Shown here piece after piece: positions 1 to 7,467 of a DNA stretch of 64,000 bases. The stretch spans positions 682,001 through 746,000 of the forward strand of contig NZ_NIUY01000002.1 of NCBI RefSeq assembly GCF_002205795.1. The letters run 5' to 3'. Origin of the DNA: Chryseobacterium sp. VAUSW3. GTDB lineage: Bacteria > Bacteroidota > Bacteroidia > Flavobacteriales > Weeksellaceae. The position numbers and the translations under genes were made by a program. The notes beneath the pieces are model-generated. The model did not search any database. It had not been told where the DNA came from and saw nothing but the letters and a program-made list of their open reading frames with translations. Every line of letters begins with the position of its first letter. Positions within the stretch are counted from its first letter, which is position 1.

Positions 1-496
1 ATTTGCTCAGGAAATATTCATACACACGCCCTACAATATCGTGGGCTTCGTCGCGTAGCGTATCAATATTGTTGATGGTATCCAGCAAAGCCGAAAACTT
101 CGACTGATCTAGTCCAAGACGGGAAAAATAATTGTCTGGCAAAGCACCTTCCAGAGATTTGTTGGTACGTTCAATGGTTTTCAGGGCAGAGTCTACAATC
201 AATGTAATATTCTCCTGCTTGGCGTTTTCCATAATGAAAGTCCACCTTGATTCTTCCGGCAGATAAAAGACATTTTCTGCCTGATAGAATTCGGGAATGT
301 CCAGAAATGCTTCTTTGTGTTCATTGATGAGTTCTTGTCTTCGTCTCAAAAATTTGTCATTCGCAAACTTGAGGAAGATCAGACTCAACACGACGTGTTT
401 GTATTCGGAAGGCTCTACAGAACCTCTTAATTTATTGGCAGAATCCCACAGGATTTCTTCGGTACTTTTTGTTTTTGCAGCTGTTTTCGTTGCCAT
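1..496 (-). CDS. hsdM: Type I restriction-modification methyltransferase subunit HsdM, N-terminal part (cut by window edge)
   Basis: HsdM is the adenine-N6 methyltransferase subunit of a type I restriction-modification complex and also takes part in restriction with HsdR and HsdS. The reading frame opens at an ATG at 496 and runs off the left edge without a stop, giving about 165 residues. They read as the helical HsdM N-terminal domain: a start MATKTAAK, then ILWDSANKLRG, VVLSLIFLKFANDKF, and an end VGRVYEYFLSK, which in this family directly precedes the SAM-binding domain. The catalytic NPPF-type motif lies outside the window. hsdS and hsdR are expected further left but are not seen. A TAnnTTTG box on the minus strand (578-585) may be the promoter. 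Confidence 0.9.
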   Translation of the reverse strand, partial: MATKTAAKTKSTEEILWDSANKLRGSVEPSEYKHVVLSLIFLKFANDKFLRRRQELINEHKEAFLDIPEFYQAENVFYLPEESRWTFIMENAKQENITLIVDSALKTIERTNKSLEGALPDNYFSRLGLDQSKFSALLDTINNIDTLRDEAHDIVGRVYEYFLSK

Positions 497-963
497 GTAT
501 TCTTTTCGGAAATTAAAAATCGGGAACTCATTTTTGATAACAGCGCTTCCTGCTTATCGCATGCTCCCCTTTGAACCCAAATATAAACAAAATACCTCTT
601 CGAAACACGAAACAACTGAGCTAATATTTCCCGGCTTAAATTACAACCGCGTGTCACCACCATCGGGCGACTGTGCCCGGCAAGAGCCCCAGCACTCAAC
701 CCTTTGTAAACAGTCTATAGCGCTATATATAGGATTTACAGACTTTGTTCGTGTTTTGGTCGGGCTTTGTTCGGGGCACCTTCGGAAAAATGCGGTTTAA
801 TCCGAAGCGCCTCCGAAGAACTTCCGAAGAATACCCGAGCAATTACACAGGAAACAGCATTTTCCTTCAACAGTAAAAAACATGAAAAAACAGACGCAGA
901 ATTCACTTCCCTGAAGCGCCGCTATACATTTGTCTCAATATTAACCCCAAAAATATAAATACA
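497..963. other. Intergenic stretch between divergent hsdM and DUF6266 gene
   Basis: No convincing gene is seen in these 467 bases. Short reading frames here have no start context or recognisable family. It holds a minus-strand TAnnTTTG box (578-585) facing hsdM, a 12-bp perfect palindrome TATAGCGCTATA at 716-727, and a plus-strand TACATTTG box at 925-932, 31 bases before the DUF6266 start. No -33 TTG is seen at the right spacing for either box. Confidence 0.5.
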
Positions 964-1605
964 ATGGGAAAATTACACAAGGGAATCCTCGGTGGATTCA
1001 GCGGTACAGTAGGGACCGTAGTAGGTTGTAACTGGAGAGGCAAGGATATTATCCGCAGCCGTCCGAAATCGTCAGGCAAAACGCCGACAGAAGCCCAGCT
1101 GCTCCAGCGGATGAAATTCAGACTCGTCGTTGGCTTTCTGACTCCGCTGCAAAGTATTCAGCAGCAGTTCTTTGCAGGAAACTCCGGCGTGAAGTCCAGG
1201 ATGAACCAGGCCGTTTCTTATCACATCCGCGAAGCGGTGGAAGTGCTGAACGGAGAACCCACTTTGGTGTACAACAAAGTGCTCATCACCAAAGGCGATC
1301 TGGCAAGCCCTCAAAATGCCGAAGTAGGACCTGCTGCCGGCGGCATGCTGAATTTCATTTGGGAAGACAACAGCGGACAGGCGAATGCAGCGGCAGAGGA
1401 TGTCTTCTGTACAGTAATTTTCTGTGAGGAACTGGGCATTTTCTCCCTCTACGACAGTGCAGCAACGCGTACTGATTTGGTGGCGGAACAGGCGGTTCCA
1501 AACTCGATGACGGGCAAATCAGTTCATGTGTACTGCTATTTCCGCAATGCCATGGCTGGCACAGCCAGCACATCGGCTTACCTGGGCGAAACAGTAATTC
1601 TGTAA
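964..1605 (+). CDS. DUF6266 family protein
   Basis: This is a 213-residue protein of unknown function. The N-terminus (GILGGFSGTVGTVVGCNWRG, then IIRSRPK and TEAQLLQRMKF) matches what I remember of the DUF6266 family, found almost only in Bacteroidota. No signal peptide or membrane segment is seen. The ATG at 964 fits the family start and lies 31 bases after a TACATTTG box. It stands alone between hsdM and a small regulator-like gene and has its own strong terminator (1622-1659). No biochemical role is known to me. Its position in an accessory stretch next to a restriction system is suggestive but does not show a defence role. Confidence 0.75.
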   Translation: MGKLHKGILGGFSGTVGTVVGCNWRGKDIIRSRPKSSGKTPTEAQLLQRMKFRLVVGFLTPLQSIQQQFFAGNSGVKSRMNQAVSYHIREAVEVLNGEPTLVYNKVLITKGDLASPQNAEVGPAAGGMLNFIWEDNSGQANAAAEDVFCTVIFCEELGIFSLYDSAATRTDLVAEQAVPNSMTGKSVHVYCYFRNAMAGTASTSAYLGETVIL

Positions 1606-1621
1606 AAAACCCAGGGTGGCT

Positions 1622-1659
1622 TTAACCGCAGAGGATTCATCTTCTGCGGTTAATTTTTC
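1622..1659 (+). terminator. Intrinsic terminator after DUF6266 gene
   Basis: An 11-bp perfect stem, TTAACCGCAGA (1622-1632) with TCTGCGGTTAA (1643-1653), has a 10-base loop and is followed by a T-rich tail. It lies 17 bases past the stop codon. Confidence 0.85.
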
Positions 1660-2347
1660 TAAAAAAAAGTCAAGAAATAGCCGGTCTTAAGCAATGTGTT
1701 TTACGTGTAAATCCTCTGTATCCCCTATCTGTAAGTTATTACAAACAAATCGGCACCAGCCGGCCCGCGTTCCATGCATCTCTACAGAATTTTTGTCAAA
1801 AAGCATAAAACACTAGCTTTCAATCCACTATAGACACGGTAACCTGCTTTCAGTTGTCCTTTCATTTTTTCGGCCTTATCTACAGATTTGTCAAAGCTGT
1901 TAGCCGATAGCAGTCGCTAAGTATTTCAAACCAAAAACAGATCATAAGAAATCAAAATATCAATGCGTCACAACGAATATAGAAAACAGGTAAAGACGGC
2001 AACAGTTAAATTATTACAGCACAGTAAAATGCCCATGTACAAACGAAAATCTTATGCGTCACAACTTTATTTAGCAAGGTTAAACAACTTTGTACCATAC
2101 AAAAGAAGAAACTGAGAACCAAAGGCCTCCGGAAAAACAAATTCTTGCAAACTCCGCGTAACACTTTTTTTTATAAGGTTGGGTCAACTTTGTACCGTAC
2201 CGAAGATTAAACTTAAAACGATTAAGAAATTATGAAAAACAAATTCAAAAATCAAGAAATATGAAAAACATTAAATGGATGAAAAAGCCGCCAGTTTTAA
2301 GAAACCAGGAAACAAATAAATTTTCTAACCAACAAAATTATAAGATC
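1660..2347. other. Gene-poor stretch upstream of the small HTH-like gene
   Basis: No gene longer than a few dozen codons is supported in these 688 bases. The right half contains two imperfect copies of a promoter-like sequence, aggttaaacaactttgtacc near 2088-2107 and aggttgggtcaactttgtac near 2177-2196, about 89 bases apart. Both carry a CAACTTTG core that resembles the Bacteroidota -7 box. A run of near-repeated ATGAAAAA start-like codons lies at 2232-2360. Confidence 0.45.
1963..2065 (+). repeat. Direct repeat ATGCGTCACAAC, two copies
   Basis: The 12-mer ATGCGTCACAAC occurs at 1963-1974 and again at 2054-2065, exactly 91 bases apart. The second copy directly precedes the first of the two promoter-like CAACTTTG sequences. 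Possible uses are binding sites for a regulator such as the small protein encoded at 2348, or the remains of a duplication. The function is unknown. Confidence 0.5.
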
Positions 2348-2542
2348 ATGAAAAAGCCAAAACTTTACATTGACACTGTAGATTATATGGATCTGCACAG
2401 CGTTTGTCAAACCACAGCACAGCGGAAGCTGGCCGAACTGCGTAAAAGATACGGGGTACCCCCAAGAAAACCTCTTCCGATACAGATTTACTGCCGGCAT
2501 TTCGATTTTGAAATAGAAGAAGTACGGCAGCATTTTGCCTGA
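2348..2542 (+). CDS. Small uncharacterised protein, possible helix-turn-helix DNA-binding protein
   Basis: This is a 64-residue protein I do not recognise. The ATG at 2348 (MKKPKLYIDT) is preferred to an in-frame ATG at 2261 because the upstream 29 residues are low-complexity Lys/Asn-rich. The core (DLHSVCQTTAQRKLAELRKR) is predicted to form helices with a turn. It is followed by a basic PPRKPLPIQIYC segment and a C-terminal helix EIEEVRQHF, a layout that recalls small excisionase or MerR-type winged-helix proteins. No enzyme motif is seen. Two promoter-like repeats and a 12-bp direct repeat lie upstream, so self-regulation is possible. The DNA-binding role is inference only. Confidence 0.5.
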   Translation: MKKPKLYIDTVDYMDLHSVCQTTAQRKLAELRKRYGVPPRKPLPIQIYCRHFDFEIEEVRQHFA

Positions 2543-2984
2543 TGCTTCACTTGCCAGTCGTGCACAATTCATGCATTGTGGAAGCCAGTGCGGAAAATCT
2601 ACCTATTTTACTTATTTCACCAAATTGGGGTAAAATAAGCAGATTTAAATCTATCTATTTTGTATTTTACCTGTTAAATAAAATTATTTTCAGCAAAATA
2701 ACCGCTTATTTTTTCCAATCGCTCTACGAAGTCTCACGACCTCAGCGCAGATTAATACTTAAAACCAAAGTTGAGGATTTGTTTATTAACCTGTAACATT
2801 ATTTCAGGACAGGTCATAGATTCATATTAAGCCGGAAGATCAAAAATCCGGTCCAATAAAGTTCGCATTTCGGGTATCCATTTCCATGGAGATCTGATAG
2901 GGGAAAAATGCGCCTATTTATACTCATCTGCAAGAAAAATTATGTTATTGCGCGAATAATTCTTAATTTTACGGAAAATTAGAA
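2543..2984. other. AT-rich intergenic stretch before the 2985 gene
   Basis: These 442 bases have no supported gene. An open frame starting at 2542 has no family resemblance and AT-driven composition. A weak hairpin pairs CTTATTT near 2610 with AAATAAG near 2636. Another weak one pairs CCGGA (2832-2836) with TCCGG (2847-2851). No attachment site or transposon end was recognised. Confidence 0.45.
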
Positions 2985-4421
2985 TTGCTTGTGATTAACC
3001 AGAAATTAACACCAAAACAGAAAGCTTTAGCTATAAATCTGGACACTAATATTTACGGAACTTTTGCCGAAATTGGTGCAGGTCAGGAAACAGTTCGTCA
3101 TTTTTTCAGAGCAGGAGGCGCATCGAGAACCATCGCAAAAGCAATGTCGGCCTATGATAAGGATTTCAGTGATGCGATTTACGGTAAAGAGGCCAAAAAC
3201 AGATATGTTACACAAAACCGCCTCCGCAAAATGCTTCGTTATGAAGTGGCATTGATTGAGGAACGCCTGAACCGTGAAAACAATCCCGGACGCAAGTTCT
3301 TTTCCTATGCAAATACCGTAACGACCATTAATTTTGATAAAACACTTAAAGGTCACGGCTGGGTTGGGCTGAGATTTCAGCTGGATGAAAAAGAAGATTA
3401 CAACGAAATCGTTTTCCACGTAAAATTCAATGAAAACGACGCGACCTTACAGCAGGAAACTTTGGGTAGTCTTGGTGTAAACTTAATTTATGGTGCCTAT
3501 AATCTCTCGGATAATCCGCGAAAACTCATAGAATCCCTTTACGACGATATTTCTACCGATAATGTGGAGATTGACATGATCGATTTCAGCGGTCCGGCCT
3601 TCACTTATGTCGATAACCGTTTAATGAGTCTGCAACTCGTGAAAAACGGAATGACGGATGCAGTAATCTTTAATCCTGAAGGAAACAACATGCTTCCGGC
3701 AGACATTCTCTATAAGAAGAATATTTTTGCTGTTCGAGGCAGCTTTAGGCCGGTAACCCTCGTGAATATTGACATGTTCGAACGGGGCCTCGAAATGTTC
3801 ATGAAAGATTCGTGCTGCAGTTTTGAGGAAACTGTTGTTCTTTTCGAAATTACAATTTCTAATTTGCGAGCATCGGGAGATATTGATGAACGCGATTTCC
3901 TGGACAGGGTCGATGTTCTGGCAAAACTGGGTTACACGGTAATTATCTCCAACTTCTCTGAGTATTTCCGTCTGATCGATTATTTTGCGAATTACACAAG
4001 CGGTAAAATAGGTGTTGCCATGGGGGTAAATAATTTGCTAGATGTATTTGATGAAAATTATTACAAAAACCTTTCAGGTGGAATTCTGGAGGCTTTCGGC
4101 AAATTTTTCAGACAGGATATGACGGTTTATCTTTATCCGTATAAAGATCCCGAAACCCACGAATTACTTACATCCAACAATTTAAGGGTAAGCGATAATC
4201 TGAAGGAACTTTACAAATATTTCAAACTCAACAAACGAATTGTTGACATAAAAGATTATAATCCGAATCACTCCGAAATTTATTCGCGCGAAATCCTAAA
4301 CAAAATCGCAAACCACGAATCCGGCTGGGAAAATCAGGTACCGGAAGGTGTTGCAGAAATGATTAAAGAACGCGGAATGTTCGGCTACAAAGAAGAATTA
4401 AAACTAAAAGAGTTCTCTTAA
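2985..4421 (+). CDS. Conserved Bacteroidota protein of unknown function (478 aa, TTG start)
   Basis: This large soluble protein has no signal peptide and no membrane segments. The N-terminus (MLVINQKLTPKQKALAINLD, then YGTFAEIGAGQE and FFRAGGASRTIAKAMSAYDK) matches a family I remember as widely conserved in Bacteroidota. That family often receives misleading automatic names such as TonB-dependent receptor or nicotinate-nucleotide adenylyltransferase. I see no TonB plug, barrel or nucleotidyltransferase motif supporting either name. The TTG at 2985 is chosen because it gives the family N-terminus; the next candidate is a GTG at 2991. The stop is 14 bases before the GAF protein gene, so the two are probably co-transcribed. 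Function is unknown. Confidence 0.8.
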   Translation: MLVINQKLTPKQKALAINLDTNIYGTFAEIGAGQETVRHFFRAGGASRTIAKAMSAYDKDFSDAIYGKEAKNRYVTQNRLRKMLRYEVALIEERLNRENNPGRKFFSYANTVTTINFDKTLKGHGWVGLRFQLDEKEDYNEIVFHVKFNENDATLQQETLGSLGVNLIYGAYNLSDNPRKLIESLYDDISTDNVEIDMIDFSGPAFTYVDNRLMSLQLVKNGMTDAVIFNPEGNNMLPADILYKKNIFAVRGSFRPVTLVNIDMFERGLEMFMKDSCCSFEETVVLFEITISNLRASGDIDERDFLDRVDVLAKLGYTVIISNFSEYFRLIDYFANYTSGKIGVAMGVNNLLDVFDENYYKNLSGGILEAFGKFFRQDMTVYLYPYKDPETHELLTSNNLRVSDNLKELYKYFKLNKRIVDIKDYNPNHSEIYSREILNKIANHESGWENQVPEGVAEMIKERGMFGYKEELKLKEFS

Positions 4422-4435
4422 AAAAACAAAATAAA

Positions 4436-4885
4436 ATGTCTGAAATAAAAAAAAGACTTTCCTCCATCTTGGAAAGCCCAACTCACAATACTGAAGCTAA
4501 ACTACAGAAAATCTGTCAACTTCTGGATCAGGAAATTTCATATTTCAACTGGACCGGATTTTACTTTAAAAACGGCGACAAAGAAGAACTGATTCTCGGC
4601 CCTTATGTTGGTGCAGAAACCGATCACACCGTCATTCCTTTCGGAAAAGGTATTTGTGGACAGGTTGCGGTTTCCAACGAGACTTTCGTAGTTCCCGATG
4701 TTCATGAACAGGATAATTACCTGAGCTGTTCCATTGATACGAAAGCGGAAATTGTAGTTCCTATTATTAAAAACGGCGAAAATATCGGGCAGATTGATAT
4801 TGATTCTCACACCTTAGATCCTTTCACTGCCGAAGACCGCGAAATGCTGGAATGGCTTTGCGACGAGATTGCGAAAATTATCTAA
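4436..4885 (+). CDS. GAF-domain protein, free methionine-R-sulfoxide reductase-like
   Basis: This 149-residue single GAF domain resembles fRMsr (MsrC), which reduces free L-methionine-(R)-sulfoxide in the cytoplasm. Landmarks are the IPFGKGICG stretch (67-75), VVPDVHEQDNYLSC (85-98) and EIVVPI (105-110). By my alignment from memory, Cys74 and Cys98 match E. coli Cys94 and Cys118, with the same 24-residue spacing. The position of E. coli Cys84 is His64 here. The enzyme may therefore use a two-cysteine mechanism or may have lost reductase activity. It follows the 2985 gene by 14 bases and ends at a strong bidirectional terminator. Confidence 0.8.
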   Translation: MSEIKKRLSSILESPTHNTEAKLQKICQLLDQEISYFNWTGFYFKNGDKEELILGPYVGAETDHTVIPFGKGICGQVAVSNETFVVPDVHEQDNYLSCSIDTKAEIVVPIIKNGENIGQIDIDSHTLDPFTAEDREMLEWLCDEIAKII

Positions 4886-4905
4886 TCAGAATTATTCTAA
4901 AATAA

Positions 4906-4940
4906 AAAAAGTGTGGATTTTCAACAGATCCACACTTTTT
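4906..4940. terminator. Bidirectional intrinsic terminator
   Basis: A 13-bp perfect stem, AAAAAGTGTGGAT (4906-4918) with ATCCACACTTTTT (4928-4940), has a 9-base loop. The A and T runs at its foot let it serve both strands. It sits between the GAF gene and the convergent acetyltransferase gene. Confidence 0.9.
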
Positions 4941-4957
4941 ACTTTATTGAAAATCTC

Positions 4958-5431
4958 TTATTTTCCAGCCAAATCAGAAATTCCTTTTTTATCTAAACGG
5001 AAAACCGTCCATTCATCCATCGGTTTGGCTCCCAATGCTTTGTAAAATTCAATGGAAGGCGTATTCCAATCGAGGACTGACCATTCAAAACGTCCACAAT
5101 TTTCGGCTTCTGCTATTTTTGCCAATTCGATAAGCAGCGATTTTCCGTAGCCTTTTCCGCGGTGTTCCGGTTCTACAAACAAATCTTCCAGGTAAAGCCC
5201 AGGTTTTCCAACAAAAGTGGAGAAATTGTAGAAATACAAAGCAAATCCGACTGGTTTCCCATTTTCTTCTGCCATTAAAACTTTGGCGAAATTATTCGTG
5301 AAAATATTTTGCTGAAGTTCTTCTACTGAAGTGATGACATCATTTTCAAGTTTTTCATAAACCGCCAGTTTTTTAATTAAATCGAAAATAACCGGCGCGT
5401 CGCTGGGAACTGCTTTACGGATTTTAAACAT
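4958..5431 (-). CDS. GNAT N-acetyltransferase, spermidine/thialysine acetyltransferase-like
   Basis: This 157-residue cytoplasmic GNAT enzyme transfers acetyl from acetyl-CoA to an amine. The fold is visible as an N-terminal RKAVPSDAPVIFDLI strand-helix, LYLEDLFVEPEHRGKGYGKS (about 80-99) containing the RGKGYG pyrophosphate-binding loop, and WNTPSIEFYKALGA near the C-terminus. The LEDLFV...RGKGYG and WN.PSI.FY.ALGA patterns are those of the SSAT/thialysine acetyltransferase group. The actual substrate (polyamine, thialysine or another amine) cannot be read from sequence. It is monocistronic and convergent with the GAF gene. Confidence 0.85.
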   Translation of the reverse strand: MFKIRKAVPSDAPVIFDLIKKLAVYEKLENDVITSVEELQQNIFTNNFAKVLMAEENGKPVGFALYFYNFSTFVGKPGLYLEDLFVEPEHRGKGYGKSLLIELAKIAEAENCGRFEWSVLDWNTPSIEFYKALGAKPMDEWTVFRLDKKGISDLAGK

Positions 5432-5597
5432 ATTATTTTGTTTTATAATGCAAAAATAATTAATATTAATGGAATTTTCGAGGGAATTACTGCCTCAAAG
5501 CCCCACTTTAGCAGTGTGTGTAATCTCTTTTTTATTTTTCAGGAAATATTGGGAAAGAAAAGAAAAAACGAGTGGTGAAAGCGGGAAATAACTTCTA

Positions 5598-5627
5598 CAA
5601 AAAAACCTCCGGAACACGCCGAAGGTT
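5598..5627 (-). terminator. Intrinsic terminator after the E2 gene
   Basis: On the minus strand, a 9-bp stem with one mismatch (5619-5627 with 5604-5612) is followed by a run of T residues. It lies 27 bases past the stop codon of the dihydrolipoamide acyltransferase gene. Confidence 0.7.
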
Positions 5628-5653
5628 ATTACTTATCATTAAGAGGTTTAATT

Positions 5654-6991
5654 TTAAATCTCGGTATTCAGATCCCAGTTCTGCAGATAATCGTGAACAT
5701 GTTTCAGGAACATACCGCCCAGCGAACCATCTACCACACGGTGGTCGTAAGAATGTGACATGAACATCAGGTTGCGGATCGCAATTACATCGCCGTCTTT
5801 AGTTTCTAGAACTGCAGGTTTCTTAACGATTGCGCCAACGGCAAGAATTGCCACCTGTGGCTGGGGAATAATCGGTGTTCCCATCAGGTTTCCGAATCCT
5901 CCGACATTCGAGATGGTGTACGTCGCGCCCTGCGTATCTTCAGGTCTGAGTTTTTTGTTTCTTGCACGGTAAGCCAAATCGTTGATTGCTTTGGCAAGTC
6001 CGGAAAGTGAAAGCTGATCAGCATTTTTAATTACCGGAACAATCAGGTTACCATCCGGAAGTGCAGTTGCCATTCCGATGTTGATGTTTTTCTTTTTGAT
6101 GATTTTATCGCCGTCCACCGAAACGTTGATCAATGGGAAATCCTGAATAGCCTTCACGATTGCTTTCACAAAAATCGGCATATAAGTCAGTTTTTCGCCT
6201 TCTCTTTTTTCGAAAATGTCTTTATGTTTCGTTCTCCATTTTACGACGTTGGTTACATCGGTTTCGATGAACGAGGTCACGTGCGGCGAAGTTCTCTTGG
6301 AATTCACCATGGCATCGGCAATAATTTTACGAACTCTGTCCATCTGGATAATTTCGTCGCCCTCGCCTATCTGAACCGGAGCGGAAACTGGAGCGGATTG
6401 TGCAACAGGAGCTGAAACTACTGCCTGCGGAGTTGGTGCGGGAGCAGCGACCGCTTGAGGCGTAGCACTTCTGTTGGCTACGTAAGATAAAATATCTTCT
6501 TTTGTAATTCTACCTTCAAGACCGCTTCCTTTGATGGATTTCAGTTCGGTTTCAGAAATATTTTCCTGCTGTGCAATGTTTTTCACCAGTGGCGAAAGGT
6601 ACAGATCTCCAGAAAATTCCTGAGTTGCAGCGGCTGCCAAAGGTTTTTCGAGTTCTTTAATATCTTCCTGAGTCGGTGCAGGAATTTCGGTTTTTACTTC
6701 GTTATGAGATTTCGGTTCCTGCGGCTGTTCTGCAACAGTTTCACCGGCACCGGCAACTTCCATAATCGCAATTGCTTCGCCAATTTTTGCCACTTCATCC
6801 TTCTGTTTCAGGATTTTTACAATTTTCCCGGAAACAGGCGTCGGAACATCAGAATCTACCTTGTCGGTTGCGATTTCGACTACGGAATCGTCTTCCTTTA
6901 CCATGTCGCCTTCATTGAACATCCAACTGATGATTGTAGCTTCCATCACGCCTTCTCCCATTGAAGGAAGTAATAATTTATATTCTGCCAT
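5654..6991 (-). CDS. Dihydrolipoamide acyltransferase, E2 of a 2-oxoacid dehydrogenase complex
   Basis: This 445-residue E2 core moves the acyl group from the lipoyl arm to CoA in a pyruvate or branched-chain 2-oxoacid dehydrogenase complex. In order there is one lipoyl domain (1-76, lipoyl Lys in IATDKVDSD), a Pro/Glu-rich linker, a peripheral E3/E1-binding domain (about 130-170), a second Ala/Pro-rich linker, and the catalytic domain from about 210. Its active-site motif is DHRVVDG near the C-terminus. The IATDKVDSDVPTP lipoyl signature is typical of the branched-chain-type E2 used widely in Bacteroidota. No E1 or E3 gene is adjacent, so the substrate stays open. A TATCTTTG box lies just upstream (7011-7018). 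Confidence 0.9.
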   Translation of the reverse strand: MAEYKLLLPSMGEGVMEATIISWMFNEGDMVKEDDSVVEIATDKVDSDVPTPVSGKIVKILKQKDEVAKIGEAIAIMEVAGAGETVAEQPQEPKSHNEVKTEIPAPTQEDIKELEKPLAAAATQEFSGDLYLSPLVKNIAQQENISETELKSIKGSGLEGRITKEDILSYVANRSATPQAVAAPAPTPQAVVSAPVAQSAPVSAPVQIGEGDEIIQMDRVRKIIADAMVNSKRTSPHVTSFIETDVTNVVKWRTKHKDIFEKREGEKLTYMPIFVKAIVKAIQDFPLINVSVDGDKIIKKKNINIGMATALPDGNLIVPVIKNADQLSLSGLAKAINDLAYRARNKKLRPEDTQGATYTISNVGGFGNLMGTPIIPQPQVAILAVGAIVKKPAVLETKDGDVIAIRNLMFMSHSYDHRVVDGSLGGMFLKHVHDYLQNWDLNTEI

Positions 6992-7010
6992 TTTTAGATT
7001 TGGATTTTTA

Positions 7011-7018
7011 CAAAGATA
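7011..7018 (-). promoter_or_regulatory. -7 promoter box of the E2 gene
   Basis: The minus-strand TATCTTTG matches the Bacteroidota TAnnTTTG consensus and lies 20 bases before the start codon. No -33 TTG is seen at standard spacing. Confidence 0.5.
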
Positions 7019-7145
7019 AAATTTTTTACGGATTAAAGAAATCTGAATTTTTACACTACATTTTTGATTTTTTTACAATCAAGAAAAATATAAAACCATT
7101 TTTAAATTGAGGAAAAGTATTTTACATTTTTTGGACTTTAAGAAT

Positions 7146-7153
7146 TAAATTTG
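7146..7153 (+). promoter_or_regulatory. -7 promoter box of the monooxygenase/deformylase-like pair
   Basis: TAAATTTG matches the TAnnTTTG consensus and lies 18 bases before the ATG at 7172. It overlaps a possible TTG start at 7151, which argues that translation begins at 7172. Confidence 0.5.
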
Positions 7154-7171
7154 CTCATTAAAATTCATAAA

Positions 7172-7465
7172 ATGAAAAACCTTTATATCGTTGCACTCTT
7201 CCGTTTCAAAGAAAATTATCTGATGGACGCAATTGAACTGCTGAAAAAATTAGTCTTCGAAACCCGTAAAGAAGAAGGCTGCCTGCAGTATGATCTGGTA
7301 GAAGACATCGAAAACAAAGGCGTTTTTTTCATTATGGAACTTTGGGAATCCCAGGAACATCATTACAAACATTCAACAACGGAACATCTGGATCATTTCA
7401 GAATTCAGTCTTCTGGAATGATGGAAGAATACACTCAGGTTTATAAAGGATTTAAAACGTTCTGA
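7172..7465 (+). CDS. Antibiotic biosynthesis monooxygenase (ABM/YgiN-like) domain protein
   Basis: This 97-residue protein is a single ABM-type dimeric ferredoxin-like domain, the fold of small cofactor-free monooxygenases such as YgiN and of heme-degrading relatives. Supporting segments are the N-terminal strand LYIVALFRFKE, the helix AIELLKKLVFETRKEEGCLQYDLVED, and FFIMELWESQEHHYKHSTTEHLDHF with its His-rich helix. The start is set at the ATG at 7172. An upstream TTG at 7151 would place the start codon inside the probable promoter box. The stop is two bases before the next gene, so the two are translationally linked. The substrate is unknown. Confidence 0.75.
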   Translation: MKNLYIVALFRFKENYLMDAIELLKKLVFETRKEEGCLQYDLVEDIENKGVFFIMELWESQEHHYKHSTTEHLDHFRIQSSGMMEEYTQVYKGFKTF

Positions 7466-7467
7466 TC

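Noticed and set aside
716-727. TATAGCGCTATA palindrome as a regulatory operator
   Set aside because: A 12-bp A/T-rich palindrome is expected now and then by chance, and it lies away from both promoter-like boxes.
297-958. Plus-strand open frames opposite and just right of hsdM
   Set aside because: They overlap the clear HsdM coding frame on the other strand or lie in its upstream region, show no family resemblance and have no start context.
2610-2645. AT-rich hairpin as a terminator or small RNA
   Set aside because: Only 7 bp pair cleanly, with no T tail and no upstream promoter, so the evidence is too weak.
2542-2796. 84-codon open frame after the small HTH-like gene
   Set aside because: The translation is rich in Ile/Phe/Lys as expected from AT-rich noncoding DNA, with no recognisable motif and no ribosome or promoter signal.
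2985-4421. TonB-dependent receptor or nicotinate-nucleotide adenylyltransferase
   Set aside because: No signal peptide, TonB box, plug or barrel pattern is present, and no HxGH-type nucleotidyltransferase motif is seen.
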